A stretch of DNA of 64,000 nt from Manis javanica (taxonomy: Eukaryota; Chordata; Mammalia; Pholidota; Manidae). How positions within the stretch are numbered: position 1 is the first letter of the stretch; each line of letters begins with the position of its first letter. Where the stretch lies: NCBI RefSeq assembly GCF_040802235.1, contig NC_133174.1, positions 139,925,213 to 139,989,212 of the forward strand, read 5' to 3'. Shown in pieces: positions 1 to 11,300 of the stretch. A model generated the notes under the pieces. It was not told the DNA's origin and did no database searches. It worked only from the letters and a program-made list of their open reading frames with translations. The position numbers were made by a program, and so were the translations under genes.

Positions 1-65
1 CTGCAGTCATCGGCCTAGTGACCTACTATCTGGCCTTCAGTGCCAAGAGCCACATCCAGACCTGA
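1..65 (+). CDS. SSR4: SSR4 (TRAP-delta), last codons of the final exon
   Basis: The first bases encode, in the frame starting at base 3, a short hydrophobic run followed by a tail reading YYLAFSAKSHIQT and a TGA stop at 63-65. From memory this is the C-terminal membrane anchor and cytosolic tail of translocon-associated protein delta, a single-pass subunit of the TRAP complex that sits beside the Sec61 channel in the ER membrane and assists insertion and glycosylation of nascent proteins. Only the end of the gene lies in the window. The next gene, PDZD4, is converging from the right, which matches the gene order I remember for human Xq28. The match rests on about 20 residues plus synteny. Confidence 0.88.
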   Translation, partial: AVIGLVTYYLAFSAKSHIQT

Positions 66-99
66 GGGTGGCAGCCCCAGTCTCCCCCTTGCTTCTTTG

Positions 100-105
100 A
101 ATAAA
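100..105 (+). terminator. SSR4: SSR4 polyadenylation signal AATAAA
   Basis: A canonical AATAAA lies 35 bases after the SSR4 stop codon. Cleavage would be expected near 115-125, giving a very short 3' UTR. Confidence 0.75.
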
Positions 106-120
106 TGGTCACTGGCTGTC

Positions 121-2669
121 AGCATTGGCAACACACGGGTTCCTTGCATGCACGGCTGTGCCTTCCACACATGGGCAGAGCTGGGCAGCCAGCACCCCCT
201 TGTATACCTGGGCAGTGCAGGTGCTGCGGGGGATGTGGCCGGCACGCCTCCCCCTCCCTTCCATCTCGTGTGTGCTTCACCTGCTGTCGTCTTGGGCTCT
301 CCTTCCTTAGTCCCCAATTACACCTTCCCTGCCTGTTTCTCCCAGTGCCCAGTGGCCCCCTTCCGTTCCTCCTAAGGCCTGCATGGTTTGGGGTTAGGGT
401 GTGGGGGAAGATACCCTTTGCCCAACACCCATCTTCTGACATGGAGGACTGCCCCGTCCTCTCCGGCCCTCACCCAACCCTCAGGTGTGGCTGTGTCAAC
501 ATGGCCTGCCAGGCCTGGGTCTTCGTGTGGCACACCTAGGGAAGGGCCATCTGACCACCTGCCATTGGGAAAGCTACTGCCCTGAGAAGGGGGTAGGGGG
601 CCCTTCCCAGCTTTCCGGAAACCCAGCAGTCGATAGCGTGTGGGGCTGTAGGCGCTGAAGCCCTTTCCTTGCCTTTCCGTGGGGCACTGTGAGAGCCTGT
701 CTTGCTGGTACAGGTGAAGCTGGTACATCTGGTGGCTGCAGGGAGGTGGGTTATCCGAAGCCCTAGACCCTGTCCCCTCCACTTTACCAGCTAGGACACA
801 CGGAAGGCATGGAGAAGAGATGGCGCAGACCCCCATGCCTCTGAGGAGCCGACCTCACCCTCCCCTCCTCGTGACCCTTCTCCCCTGAGCACGTCGTGCC
901 CTCAGGACATGGCCTGTGCGTGCTCCAGGGTCCAGGTCCACCTGCGACCCTCCCAGCAGCCCAGTTTCCCTAGTGCCGCCAGTGGCTGAAAGGAGGCAGT
1001 GCAGGACCTGGGGTCTAAAGGAGCTGGGTGCAAGTCCCAGGGGAGCCCGTCCCAGCTGTGTGGTCTAAGTAGGTATGCTCAGCTGTGTTGGGTGGCTGCC
1101 TTCTCCAGGGTGCCGGGGTCATTGGGACCAGCTGGCAGAGCTGGCACCTGAGTGCTGTGTCCCTGACTGTCACCAAAAAGAAAACCAGGCTGAAAACAAG
1201 CCTCCAGAGTGGCTCTTCTCAAAGGAGAGGGGAGGCCTGCACCCTACCTGGAAGGGCAGGGGCTCCTCGGTACTCTGGCCCCACCCCCTGCCCTCTGCAG
1301 TGGTGGGTGAGGGTGGCTTGTGACCTAAGACTGCCTGGGGACCTCCTCCACACTAGGGGATATCAGCTCTCCCTGCTCCCCCACCCTCAGCCCCCAGGAA
1401 GTGGGTTGGGATACCGACAACTGGCAGGAATGGGGAGGCTCCAGCAAATAGCTGGGTCCTCACCCCCAAAAGCAGGGATATAGCAGCAGGGATATAGCAG
1501 GCAAGTTGGGGCTGAGAGGACCAAGCCAGGTGAGGGCTGCCCCTTGCCAGTTTCTGGACTCCAGTGCTGTTTCCCCTCATTGCTAAGGAGCTCAGAGGCA
1601 GGTCCCCCACAAAGCCAGTGAGAGCCAAGCCCCAGCCTGGCTTTCACGTGGCCAAGGGACTCAGGTGCCAGGTCCTGCCTGGCCCACATGGCCCACATCC
1701 CAGAACACCATCTCCAGCACCACTCCTCCCTGGAGCAAGAATGGAGCACCTCTAAAGCCATCAGAGTAGCCCCCCAGTGGAGAGGGATGCCTAGGGAGCA
1801 GTTTGGCCTGTCTCCCACCCCAGGCAGTTTTCTGCAGCAGGGGCCAGGCCCTTGGAGCCCCCATCCTCCACTGAGGCCTATATGGTACTTGACTGTCCTC
1901 TGTTGAGGAATGGGGGACTGGTGGCAAGAGTCAATGTGCCCAGCCCTCAGCTTGAGGCCTCAGTCCCACCCCTCCGGCCCATTTCACCACCAAGCCCTTT
2001 CCTCCCTTCCCCCTCACTGGTGCTCCTGAAGGCCTAGCCTGTGACAGACTCCTGGGTCTTCCCTCCCAGCTGCTCTGACAGCAGCTAGACAGATTCAGCC
2101 CAAGCCCTTGTGGCTCAGCCTTCCAGGCAAGGCACTCAGCTTCTGGGAACACACGCTCACGCCTGCTCAACAAATAAATGGAATTAACAAGAGGTCTGCA
2201 TTGCTGTTCCCAGAGAATTTTAATGCATCCTTACCCACTTCACTGAGCAACTTCCCGGCTGCACCACACTAGGGACCACACACAGATAGACACACACAGC
2301 GCCCATGGTGTCCCTGGGGAGTTGGGGATGGGGTGTGGGGGGGACCCACTCCTCTCACGTGCTCTCACGTGCCACCGGAGCAGGGGTGTTGGCCTCATCC
2401 ACATGCCAGGGGCAGGCCCCACCACCAGTCCTGCGCCAGGTCTCTGTCAGCCTTCCTGCACCACCACTCCTGTGGCGTCACACCTCTGAAATGATCGGGT
2501 GACTTCCATGCCTCCTCGAGAACAGAATGCCGAGCTCACCAGACACCGCTGTCTCCCAGTGACATAGTGAGGGAGGGCCGAGGCACAGCTTTCCCCCGAC
2601 TAGCCCACCCCGCCCCACCAACACCTCCCCTGCGGCACAGCAAGAATAAACACAGGGAGGCCAGGGGGC
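121..2669. other. Intergenic gap between SSR4 and PDZD4 3' ends
   Basis: This 2.5-kb stretch is GC-rich and unique-looking, with no open frame I can tie to a protein. Plus-strand AATAAA hexamers occur at 2173-2178 and about 2645-2650, but nothing shows that SSR4 transcripts use them. The text around 2165-2185 (gctcaacaaataaatgg) resembles the tail of an old interspersed repeat. Confidence 0.5.
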
Positions 2670-3797
2670 ACCTTAGAAAGGCAGCTTATTTTATTTTGTC
2701 AAGGCCAGTGGGGGGCAGGGACAGGCAGCCCACCTGCCCCCGATCTGAGATGGAGCCCTGAGGCCAGCTCTCACTCAATGCACCAGGTCCTGAGGGCTGC
2801 CAAGTGGGGTGCTGCAGAACACCTTTTCCCGGGTCAGCCCGACTGGCTGGGCCCACCTCTCAGTCGGGTCTAGGCTGCTCCCTCAGCTCCACGTGGGTCT
2901 TGTCACCAAGGTCTTCTACAGCTGCTGCTCATGGAGCTTGGCTTCTGGACCCCTCACCATCTAAGCACGCCCCTCAGGTCCCTCAGAAGAGAAGCTACCC
3001 TCCAGGTGGTGCCAGGCATGACCCCAGGCTCTGTTCCTCCTTCTCAGATGGACATTAACCCTCAGTCCCCACGGGCTCTCCCTCAGTCACTGGGAAGGTT
3101 GGAGGCCCCCAGAAGGAGCCTGGCAAGCCACAGCAGTGGAGTCCACCAGAAAAGCTGCTTCCCCTTGTCCCCTTCTTCCCCCCTTCCCTCCCCCAAGCCC
3201 TCCCTCTCCTCCTTCCCCCCACCCGCCTCTTTCCCAGCTACCACTCGGGGATTCCGCCCTCGTCAGGCTGCCTGAAGGAGCCACCAGCTCCCAGAGCAGG
3301 TCCGCGAAACAGAAAAACAACAACTGGCAAGCACAGAAAGGGAGAAACACCACAAAAATCAGGATTGCCTTTGTCTGCAAGTAACCAAGGCTCCCAGCAG
3401 GGGAAGAGACTGCACTCAGCACCAAAGCCAGACATTCTCCTGTGCTTAGGACAGTCCCCTCAGCTCAACTTCCCCGTCCCCAAGTATCTACACTGAGCAA
3501 GCTCTAGAGGAGTGTGCGTGTTTATGTGCGCACATGGGGGAAGGGTTCCCTGTTACAGGTCTGTCCCAAATGCCAGCTGTCGACCTGTCACTGTACTTGG
3601 GGAGAAGGAAGGAGCTGATGGAGAGAAGTGTCCCTTCTCTCTGGTAACAAAGTCCCAGGCACATGCACAAAGAGGTGTTCGCACACCCATGTGCACACAC
3701 AAACACACTAGATTCTAAGGGAGAGTAGGGCACAGGGCCCTGGGGGGCTCACCGGACCTGGGCCAGGCAGAGGGCCCACCCTGGAGCACAGCCAGAC
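2670..3797 (-). other. PDZD4: PDZD4 3' untranslated region
   Basis: The region runs from the PDZD4 stop codon at 3798-3800 to just past a minus-strand AATAAA at 2695-2690 (plus TTTATT). It has no coding signal. It contains a C-rich tract around 3150-3240 and a CA-rich segment around 3660-3715. The 3' limit is inferred from the poly(A) signal. Confidence 0.65.
2690..2695 (-). terminator. PDZD4: PDZD4 polyadenylation signal AATAAA
   Basis: This canonical hexamer, read on the minus strand, lies about 1.1 kb downstream of the PDZD4 stop within an A/T-rich patch. Cleavage is expected near 2670-2680. Confidence 0.6.
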
Positions 3798-5342
3798 TCA
3801 GACGGTGGTGACGGAGAGCAGCGGATTGTAGACCCGCTTGCCGTCAGCCGAGCGTGTGCCGTGGGCCAGCATCTCCTGGATGGTAATCCAGTTGTCCAGG
3901 ATCTTCTTGTTCCGCTTCTTCATGGTTTTGCGATGGCTCAAGGCGATGATGTTGAGCTCAGCCTTGCTGTCACCATTCTGCTGCTCCCTCAGGCACTCCA
4001 GCCGGCTCTGCATCATGAACTCGCGCCGCTTCCGCTGCTCCCGAGCCCGGATTAGGTGCTGCTTCCGCTCCTCCTTGCTCCAGTAGCGACCCATCTTCAT
4101 CTCACTCACTGCATCGTCATCGGTGGTCATGCCGCTGCGCTCCTCCCGGATCTTCAGAGCTCGGGCTTTTAGGAGGCGATCACGCACTGGCCGCTTGGCC
4201 ACATAGCGCGTCCCGTCGCTGCGCACCTTGACCTTCCACTCCATGCGGGGTGTTTCAGGGGCTGGAGCCACTCCACCGCCACGAGGGCCGCTGGCCAAAC
4301 TCAAGGGGCCGTGGCCTAGCTCCTCCAGGCTGCGTGGGGGTGTCAGCTGCATGCAGCTGTGGTAGCGCTCGCTCTCCTGGCCCTGGCCGCGGTGGCGCCG
4401 AGAAAGGTAAGGGCTGCCTTCAGGGCCCATGTGCTCCAGGGTCACCCCAGTCTTGGGGCTTCGGCGGACACGCTCCTCTGAGTGCTGTCTCCGGCCCACC
4501 TCGGGATCCCGGGAAAGGGATCGGAACTTAGCGGGGCTCCCCTGCAGGGGAGCTGCCTTGGGGTGGGTGGTGAGTGGGGGGCCAGAGGGGGTCCGGTTCA
4601 AGTTGGAGTTGCCAACAGCAGCCCGCCCCAGGGGGCTCTCCGGCAGGGGCTCCGCAATCAGTGGGGTGCTGCGGCAGCTCTCCCCCGTGTTGTAGGCGCT
4701 GGTGCTGTCCTTGTCTGACTTCTCAGGCAGCTCGGAGATGTCGGACAGCTCATGCTTCTTGGGCTCGCCAGCCCCCAGGTCGTAGAGACTCTCCTCCTCC
4801 AAAAGCCAGGCCTTCATGCAGCGCTCCCGCAGCTGCTGCATCTTCTGTGCTCGCAGGATGTTACGGCACTTGAACTCCAGGTGCCGCAGCTCCTCCTCCA
4901 GCATGGCCATCTCATGGCCCAGGCTCTCGTTGCGGTTGACGTCCAGGGCACTATTGCTGCTGGAGGCCCGGGCAAAGAGGAGGCCCAGCTGGTTGCCATT
5001 CTCCAGGTGGCACTTGATCTCCAGCAGCTCCCGGTAGCGCTCGTACTCCTCATCGGTGAGACCTGGGACGTCACCACCCCCCAGCCCTGCCCCCTCAGCC
5101 AGCAGAGAGTCCATACTGAAGTGGAAGTCCCGGCTCTGCAGGGCTTCTCCCACAAGGCCAAACTTGCGCAGGGTCCCAGGCGTGTTGGTAGTGCTCGGAG
5201 GCTCATCCCCTAGCAGGTCATGCTCGGAGCTCTCCTCGTTGCGGGTGCTCTCATCAGTGCGGCCCACCCCACTGTCCAACTCCTGGCTGTTGCTCAGGCC
5301 TGGGCCATCATTAGGGGCCCCTTTCTCCTCTTCGTTTCCAAG
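3798..5342 (-). CDS. PDZD4: PDZD4 coding exon 8 (last): coiled coil and conserved C-terminus
   Basis: The exon encodes residues 261-774. The acceptor is a ctctctgccccag tract just above 5342, and the stop TGA occupies 3800-3798. Features in order are an acidic start; a Gly-rich turn before [15 protein letters not shown] at about 356-370; a heptad-like segment [14 protein letters not shown] at about 404-417 that continues as an amphipathic basic helix; Ser/Pro-rich sequence at about 460-620, likely disordered; then a highly charged block starting [19 protein letters not shown] at about 627. The end reads NPLLSVTTV. The basic runs REQRKRR and KKRNKK could act as nuclear or acidic-lipid binding signals, which is inference. 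The C-terminal block is what PDZD4 shares with PDZRN3 and PDZRN4. Confidence 0.95.
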   Translation of the reverse strand, partial: LGNEEEKGAPNDGPGLSNSQELDSGVGRTDESTRNEESSEHDLLGDEPPSTTNTPGTLRKFGLVGEALQSRDFHFSMDSLLAEGAGLGGGDVPGLTDEEYERYRELLEIKCHLENGNQLGLLFARASSSNSALDVNRNESLGHEMAMLEEELRHLEFKCRNILRAQKMQQLRERCMKAWLLEEESLYDLGAGEPKKHELSDISELPEKSDKDSTSAYNTGESCRSTPLIAEPLPESPLGRAAVGNSNLNRTPSGPPLTTHPKAAPLQGSPAKFRSLSRDPEVGRRQHSEERVRRSPKTGVTLEHMGPEGSPYLSRRHRGQGQESERYHSCMQLTPPRSLEELGHGPLSLASGPRGGGVAPAPETPRMEWKVKVRSDGTRYVAKRPVRDRLLKARALKIREERSGMTTDDDAVSEMKMGRYWSKEERKQHLIRAREQRKRREFMMQSRLECLREQQNGDSKAELNIIALSHRKTMKKRNKKILDNWITIQEMLAHGTRSADGKRVYNPLLSVTTV

Positions 5343-8300
5343 CTGGGGCAGAGAGATGAGCCCCGCTCAGTCTGGGTGCCAGGGGCAGGGATGCCACCAG
5401 ACGATCAGGACTGGAAGGGCTTTTGGTCCTGATCCATTTCCCACACACCTCCAGCCCCATCCTCCTTGTCCTCCCATCACCCACCCTGCTTCCTTCCTCA
5501 CCTGCTGGGCAGGGGGGGATTTTGGTTTCCGTGCATGTGGGTCCCCCTCATTCTCAGAGCCGAAGTCATCCAGGAAGTCATCCCGGTCACTGTCCTTCCA
5601 CCGCTTTGCCAGCTGCAGAGACAGACCTGTGCTGTCCCCAGTGCTTTAAGGACCTCCCCAGACATCCGTCCAGTTGCCTCCTGGTCCCATACCCAGCCCT
5701 CCTGGTCTCAATGCAGCTGAATATCCCAAGAAAGGGGGTGGTCCCAGCCCACTTAGCCACCAGTGCCAGAAGGGGACACCACCCACTTTATCAGTGCCAG
5801 GTTATGTCTGTGACCTTGTCACAATCAGCAGCTTCCAAGAGAGAGAAGACCCAATGACAGGGCACTCAGGATGGCCTCCTGGGCACACGCACCTGGCTCT
5901 CGGGCCGGGCCACCAGCAGGGAGATGTTGGTGTTCTCCTCCTGGCTCAGGACGGCCACCGCCTCTGCCCGGTTCTGGACGTCCACGCCATTTATCTATGG
6001 CAAGCCAGGTGACAATCAACAAGGACACCAGAGCTGGCCACGGGGCAGGCCCTGCTTGAGCCGCAGGGATTCCCCTTGCACGGAGGCCCAACCCTTGGGG
6101 CAGGACAGGCTCTTGAGCTCTGGCATGACGGAGATAAGTAGAAGGTGTTGGGGGAGAGGACAGCCTGGCTCATGCAAAAACACATGTGCTCAACTTGCTG
6201 CCCTGATGGACAGTGACTGCATTGGGGTGTGGGTGGGGACTTGATAATATGGGTAAATGTAGTAACCATATTGTTTCTTCATGTGAAACCTTCATAACAG
6301 TGTATAGCGATCATAACTTAAAAAAAAAAAGGCACATGTGCTCAGAAGACAGTGTGGAATGGGAGATATGCTCAGGTGTGGGGTACAGAGGGAGAAGTGG
6401 CAAGGTGCCAGAGCAGTGCAGACCCTCAATGCCATCAGATCCCATGGGCACACAGGAGCCACCCAGAGCAGTTGTGCAGGAAAGGAGACCCAGCCCCGCT
6501 TTCACGCACAGCATGCTGCCTGGCATTAGGCTACGCTCTCAGGAAAGAGCTGGCATCAGCTAAGGAGAGGTGGTGGGGAAGTCAAGCTCAGCAGGGGTTC
6601 AGGTCAGGCCTGTCCACCCTGCTCACCTGGATGATGCGGTCTCCCTCGCGGATCCGGCCATCTTTGGCTGCAATGCTGTTGGGATTCACCTGCAAGGCAC
6701 CGTTATCAAGGGGATTTGGCACTCACCACTAAGTTGGCCTTTTAGTACGAAGGGGCAGCCTCACCTTGGAGCCCCCAAAGCCAACAGAAAGCTCCTTCCT
6801 GCTTGTTCCCCCTTTAGCTCAGAGCAGCAAGGGCTGGAACAGTGGACCTGGCAGAAGTGGCCAACTTGCCAACCAAACGCTCCCCAGCCCCTGCCCACCA
6901 CCCCTGTGCCCACACCCCCAGCTGGCACGTGCACACACTGTGTATAGAAGCCTGTTCTTTTGTGTCTGAGGAGGTCCTTAAAGCAGTCATGTTAGAGGCC
7001 GGGCCCATGCAGGAAGCTGGATACTGTGCCATACTCAAAAAAGGCAGCCCTGGGGGTTGACAGGCAGTAGGATAGTCATGCGAAGAGGAACTCAATTACG
7101 ATACTGCTAGAGGGGGTGTTGTCCTCCCTCATAGGGACTCACAGACATCTGCCACAGACAGGTGAGTACCAGGAGGGCTGGCTGCAGGACATGGAAGGGA
7201 AAACAAAGCCTGTGCACAGGGCTCCTGGAGAGGACTGCCTGGGCTGGACACACACCACAACCACTGGCTGCTCTGGCCTCACTGACCGGCAACCTCCCTG
7301 TGATGCTACGCAGGCCCTATCCCTGGCAGCTAGGTCCTTAAGGGCAGTGTGGACAGGATGCAGTGGGCACTTGGCATGTGCCACACCCTGCCTCAGTACC
7401 TGCCGCCTCACTGGCATTGGACAGAACGGTACTGTCAAAGGCCAGTGTCAACGTGCTAGCACACAGGTGGGTGGCAGGGGGCTCCACTGCCTCCTGGCCC
7501 CAGCCCCGCCCCCGCCTTCGTACCTCCCCCACGTAGATGCCCAGGTCCTCCTCCTCATCGGTGCGGTAGCAGACCATCAGGCCCAGCTTGTCCAGGTGGC
7601 TGGTTTTATACAGCTCCACCTCCTGCCACAAGGGGGGGTGAGGGAAGCAGGGAAGAAAGCCCCAGAAACATGTGAGCAGGGATGCAGGCTGCAGAGCAGC
7701 AGCGTGACCCAGCCACCAGCTCGGAGGGTCTCTTACCAGCCCAGATGGCACATGTGTCCAGTGGTCTCCCCTACCAAGAACGCCCAGGACACACACAAGA
7801 CACATGGGATATATACGACACAGACATGCATGGCACACAGACTCACCAACACAGACTGACCACAGGACCTCACCCGTGCCCTCCCCGACTCAGCCCAACT
7901 TGGCACGTGAGCCTGAGAAAGCAGCCATGCACCAGGAAGGTCCATGAGGCCTGGTTGCCTGGGAACAGCAGGACCCAGGCCTGAGCTAGGCTGTAAACAG
8001 CCATCCCAGCGCTGGCTCCTGAGGCTGGCTGCAGACCCTGCCCTTGGCCTGGCCGCCCAGCTCACCTCATATTCCAGCTCGTCTGTACGGTCTGCCTCCT
8101 GCGGGCCGCCTTCCATGAACTCCGCCGGGTCATAATACTCATGGCTGATGGGGGGTCTGCCCAGGAGAAGGGGGAGGTCAGGCCAGCCATCTACTGCCCT
8201 CACATCCTAGCCCCAGCTCCTGGGCTGGCTGGTCCCAGCACACTCAGCATGGAGCCCTGCACTGGGTGCACCCCTGCAAGGAGGCAGCCCAGCTGCCTCT

Positions 8301-11300
8301 TCCGAACTCCCTCCTTCTGAGCTACATGCATCCATGCAAACATCAGGAATGCTTCTTGAAAGGGAGAGGGGGTGGGGGGAGTCCACAATGAAGACCCAAG
8401 CATGCCTAACTCTCCCTGCCCCATCCTGCTCTGTCCCCCAGCCCAGACCTTTCTAACCATGCCAGTTCGCAGGGACGGACTTTTCCAAACTGCCCAGCAC
8501 TGGCCCCACTCATGCAGCACCCCCAGGATTATCCAGGCCCTGGAGGAGTGCTGCGGTGCGAAAGAGGCCCCGTTCTACCTCCACGGGCAGCCCCCTCCTT
8601 ACCCCAAGGCTATGAGTGGCTGCTGGCGACCCTGGGGCCTACCTCCCTGCAGAGGAGGGGATCCCGGGACCACTGCCCTGCAGCCTGGGTTTACTCTAGC
8701 AGAATCAGTCATGAACTACCAGGCTTAGGTGACAGGCTCTTCTTCCAAGCAGGCCAAAGAAAGAAGATGGAGAAGTTCAGAGCAGGGAGAGGGATGGGGC
8801 AGACAAGGATGCAAGAAGACTCAAGAGGTGATATTCATGAGGCAGAACTCAATGGGGAGACAGAGGAGGAGAAAGGACAGAGGAGGAGTTGCTGAGGGCG
8901 TCAGCCTTCCCAGGGCGGGGCTCCCTTGGCCCTGGGGGCAGACACCATGAGAGTTTGCATGCCAGCAGCCCTGGCCCCTGCACTGGCTGTCGTGCAGCCG
9001 AAACTGGACACCCGGAAATTTGTGAGACCCTGGGTGCCCAAGTAAGTTCTGGAAACCAAGGAGCTTGCTTCCTGCTGCAGAGGGTAGGCCCATCGGGGTC
9101 TCCTGCCATGCCAGATCTGCAGCAATGTAGCCTCCAATTAGCATGGGGACAGTGGCCCCCTGTGGTTTGCCCTAACTGGAGGGAGGGCCTGGAGCACTCC
9201 TGAGGGTGACTCACAGCTCAGACAGGACATACGGCTCCAGGATGACCATGGGCGGAGTGGGAGGCCGCAGCTTGCCCAGTGCCATGATATGCTCGAAGGT
9301 GACGTCGGTCTGAGTGCCACTGTCCACCAGCTGCAGGTCGTGGCAGGAGCTGTCCCCCCGGAGGCGGGGGCTGCGCCTCAGCACCTGGATCACTAGAGGC
9401 TCCTTGGAGGAGCGCAGGGCCTCCAGGGTTTGCTCCTGAGACAGCTTAGAGAGCTCCTTCCCGTTCACCTGCGGCAGAGATACACCCCGTGAGAAGCTGC
9501 CGACCCATGTCCCAACCTACCCAACCAAGGGGTCTTCTCTCCACCCTCAGTCTGCCTCCCCCTGGTGCCCTCATTCCCAGGTGAGCCCCAGTTCTCAGCC
9601 CTGCCCCCATACAGTGCCATCTGGGGATCTTGGGCCCCTCCCCGAGGGCTGGGGACTCCCAGTGGCTGCGCCCCGGGGCTGGCGGCTCTGGCCTCGCCAT
9701 AGAGCATCCTTCAGCCCTTCTCCAGCAGGAGCCACCCAGGATGGTCTTCTGTCCTCCTCACTCCAGGACCTGCTTCTCCGTCAGGCAGCACTGAGCCCAC
9801 AGACAGTGTCTGGAAGATCACAGAGAGTCTCCTTGGCAATGACTGAGCCTCTGCTGTGCTCATGGGACATCCAGGTGGGAGGAGACCTTGATTGCTCTTC
9901 TGATGGAAGTCAGTCAACAAATGGGCTCAGGCAGGGAGGGTTGGGTAGAATAAGAAGTTGAGAAGGACAGGATCTCTGTCCTCAAGGCAGCCACAGACTG
10001 GCTGAAGGGAAAGGGCTGACACGTGCAGGGCCGCCGAAGAGAGGTGCCCTTATAAGACTACCGCCATTGACTGGGTGTTCGATGTGCATCTTCCTTGAAT
10101 CCTGCCGACAACCCATTTTGCAGATGAGGAGACTGGAGCTCAGCAAGATGAAGAGAGTGAGTCAAGGTCATGAGCCAGGCTGCGCCGTGCAGTGGTCAGA
10201 GTGGAGAGGCAGGGGAAGCGGCAGCCACCAAAGGCTAGGACGAAGCAGCCTCAAGGGAAGAGCTGGATGATCCCAGGGGATGACAGAGGGCCTTCTGGGC
10301 AGAAGGCAGCAGAGATCCAAGGTGGGGCAGCTGGGTGGAGCAAGGTGTGCCCTCAAGGCAAGTGGGGGCAGAAAGCTGGCCCCAGCCCAGCCACTAATTT
10401 CTGCAGCAGACTGCGTGTGTTAGGCCCTGGGATGGTCACTTTCAGGCTAGTGAACACACAGTCACACATCGCCACCTCGAGGTCATTCTTGGAGGAGAAG
10501 CAAGCAAACGAAGGACCAAACACACACTGGCAGAATTCAGGGCATGTGGCATGGGGTCAGTGAGGGAGTCAGAGAGCAGTTCCTGCAGCAGGGCAGGGGA
10601 GCAGAGTCTTCTCATTCCCTCAGCAGCTTGTGGAAGGTTTATTCTGGGCCTGAGAGGCCAAATACCAGCAGTGACACCCCAGATGGCTATACGCAGTGGG
10701 CAAGTGATGAATGAGACCTTCCAGGGGGCTGGTAAGGAAGCACAGGGCCGGCCACACCCCACTTAGGAAGGGGGTAAAGGAAGGCTCCCTGAGCAGATGC
10801 CACCTGGGTCTGCATCAGGGAAGGGAGAGGGGGCGAGAAAGAGATGAGGGCGGCCGCTCTGCAGGCAGAAGCCAACACCCAACAGTCAGCATAGGTAGAG
10901 TGGAGCACCTGCCCGACGGCATTCCCCGCAGTGCCACCTCCCTGGCCATTTGTCCTGGGGGAAAGGGTTCTTCACAGAGATGTGCAGTCCGACTGCAAAA
11001 CCGTGTCTCCCTGGCCACCATGTAACAGACGAGCCTCTAGACGTCGTTCCAGGAAGCTGGCCATCTTAGCAAAGCACAGAGAGCCATGGAACCCACAGAA
11101 CTACCTTTCAGCTACTTGATTATGTCCTTGTCAATGATCATTCCAGTGTTTCCGTCTCCCCCCTCCCCAAACTTCCCTGTTGTTTTGGAACAGTTACCAG
11201 CTCCCCACGGCCCTTAAGAAAAAGGCTTCCTTAAGAAGCCCAAGGGCTAAGCTGTTCCTTCAGGATCTCTAAGGGGGAGGCATTTCTTGAAACTCCTGGG

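Noticed and set aside
1075-1483. Small plus-strand open frames in the SSR4-PDZD4 gap
   Set aside because: Short, overlapping in several frames, with no motif and no splice context.
2173-2650. Additional AATAAA signals as alternative SSR4 ends
   Set aside because: The hexamers are 2-2.5 kb past a good proximal signal and nothing else supports usage.
4250-5649. Several plus-strand open frames of 90-200 codons
   Set aside because: They are antisense shadows of PDZD4 exons 7 and 8.
7116-7859. 247-codon plus-strand open frame
   Set aside because: It covers PDZD4 exon 4 on the opposite strand plus intron; no motif, no splice logic.
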